From positions 1 to 6,669 of the forward strand of contig JAICYE010000121.1 of NCBI GenBank assembly GCA_025934385.1: a stretch of DNA of 6,669 nt, read 5' to 3'. The notes below the pieces were generated by a model. The model saw nothing but the letters and a program-made list of their open reading frames with translations. It did not search any database and was not told the DNA's origin. Source of the DNA: Acidimicrobiia bacterium (lineage in GTDB: Bacteria; Actinomycetota; Acidimicrobiia; IMCC26256; BP-133). The translations under genes and the position numbers were made by a program. Position 1 is the first letter of the stretch. The number at the start of each line of letters is the position of its first letter. This document shows positions 5,808-6,669 of the stretch, in pieces.

Positions 5808-6669
5808 CAGAAGCACTTGTTGCCGTAGGTCTTCCAGGCGCCCTTGTTGTTGTGGATCCAGTTGAAGCACCGGTTGGGTTCATGGTTCCCCGGTGCGTAG
5901 CTGATGCTCGGGATCAGCCCCGGTTTGAAGTCCTTCAGGGTGTTGAGGGCCGCCACCACCGATTGGCGGGTGACGGCGCCGGGGATGCGTTTCAGCGCTT
6001 CGACGAAGACCTTGGCCGCCACCCACTGGGCCTCGGTGTAGACGTCGAGTGACTTGGCCTGGTTGGGGAAGTAGCGCTGCACGGCCCCGAAGTACTCGGC
6101 CACGTCGGGGTCGTTGGCCGAGGCGGGGTCGAACGCCTCCTTGAAGGGGATCAGCGACTCGGCGCCGTCGATGAAGCTGCCGTAGGCGTCGTTGGCCGAC
6201 TTCTTGTCGAGCCCGAAGCCGAGCGTGGGCACCTTGAAGTTCTGCCGCTCCATGGCCTGGAACATCCGGGCGTAGGAGAAGGGGTCGAGCCCGGCCAGGA
6301 TCGACTTGGCCCCGGCCGCCCGCAGCTTGACGATGATGTCGCTGTAGTCGGCCTTGGTGATGTCGACCTGCTCGACGTCGACCGGCTTGATGCCCTCCTG
6401 CTGCAGGGCCTTGAGCATGGCGTCCTTCAGCGGGGCGATGAAGTTGACGTTGACGATGATCACGCCCGGCGCCTGGAGGTTCAGGTCCTTGGCGTGGTGG
6501 CCCATGGCCGTGCCGTGCAGCTCGAGGCTGGCCATGGTCGGGAAGGCCAGCGGGCTCTGGAACTGGGCCGGGACGGAGAGCCCGCCGATGACCGGAACGC
6601 CCTGGCCGGTAAGGAACTTGGTCTCCGGCTCCTCCCCCGACGGCGACGTCCACCCGACCATGCCGAGGA
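5807..6669 (-). CDS. livK: ABC transporter substrate-binding protein, LivK-like (N-terminus missing)
   Basis: This is the extracytoplasmic receptor that captures the substrate and hands it to LivH/LivM. The gene runs off the window: 286 complete codons are visible, while the family is usually about 370-420 residues, so the signal peptide and most of the first lobe are missing. Visible family traits, counted from the Met at 6661, are G-x-P-V-I-G-G (21-27) and the inter-lobe/second-lobe region V-D-I-T-K-A-D-Y-S-D-I-I-V-K-L (99-113). Also visible are the pattern K-S-I-L-A-G (119-124), then M-F-Q-A-M-E-R-Q-N-F-K-V-P-T-L-G (133-148), and V-Y-T-E-A-Q-W-V-A-A-K (207-217). The C-terminus has two cysteines (265 and 283) flanking a Trp/Asn-rich segment, perhaps a disulfide. 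The product fits the periplasmic-binding-protein type 6 fold. The ligand cannot be called because the key first-lobe residues are off the window. The gene is first of those visible and lies directly upstream of livH. Confidence 0.93.
   Translation of the reverse strand, partial: LGMVGWTSPSGEEPETKFLTGQGVPVIGGLSVPAQFQSPLAFPTMASLELHGTAMGHHAKDLNLQAPGVIIVNVNFIAPLKDAMLKALQQEGIKPVDVEQVDITKADYSDIIVKLRAAGAKSILAGLDPFSYARMFQAMERQNFKVPTLGFGLDKKSANDAYGSFIDGAESLIPFKEAFDPASANDPDVAEYFGAVQRYFPNQAKSLDVYTEAQWVAAKVFVEALKRIPGAVTRQSVVAALNTLKDFKPGLIPSISYAPGNHEPNRCFNWIHNNKGAWKTYGNKCF

Noticed and set aside
3862..5883. A single 673-codon minus-strand frame that could suggest a LivH-LivM fusion
   Set aside because: Only the part from 4899 down is LivM-like. 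The upstream part is an out-of-frame shadow of livH, which has its own full-length frame ending in an ATGA overlap.

Overview
The window is very GC-rich, with third codon positions dominated by G and C and all convincing genes on the minus strand. LivF and LivG have actinobacterial-type sequences, and the neighbouring surface protein looks actinobacterial. I infer an actinomycete-like bacterium, possibly of the class Acidimicrobiia. That placement rests on general impression, not on a marker gene.

Read in the direction of transcription (from 6669 down to 1), the window is one tightly packed operon. It opens with the C-terminal two thirds of a branched-chain-amino-acid-type (HAAT family) substrate-binding protein, LivK-like. 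Then come the two membrane permeases LivH and LivM and the two ATPases LivG and LivF. Together these five make a complete ABC importer apart from the missing N-terminus of the binding protein. The exact substrate cannot be read from the sequence; this family imports leucine/isoleucine/valine but also amides, urea and aromatic or other carboxylic compounds.

After LivF the same reading chain continues without a break. First is a 552-residue exported protein with a signal peptide, two Gly/Pro/Ser/Ala-rich linkers and a C-terminal membrane helix. Next is an 84-residue tail-anchored protein with a Cys/His knuckle. Last is the start of a further small membrane protein, which seems to carry a one-base frameshift close to the window edge. 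Stop and start codons overlap at most junctions (TGATG, ATGA, GTGA, ATGA, ATGA), so the surface protein and the small membrane protein are probably translationally coupled to the transporter.

The most notable points are a ribbon-helix-helix DNA-binding-type domain fused to the C-terminus of LivF, the coupling of an unrecognised surface protein and a small zinc-knuckle-like membrane protein to a liv operon, and the apparent frameshift in the last gene. I see no RNA genes, mobile elements, CRISPR arrays, terminators or promoters. No gene-free stretch exceeds about 40 bases, so the operon promoter must lie beyond base 6669.
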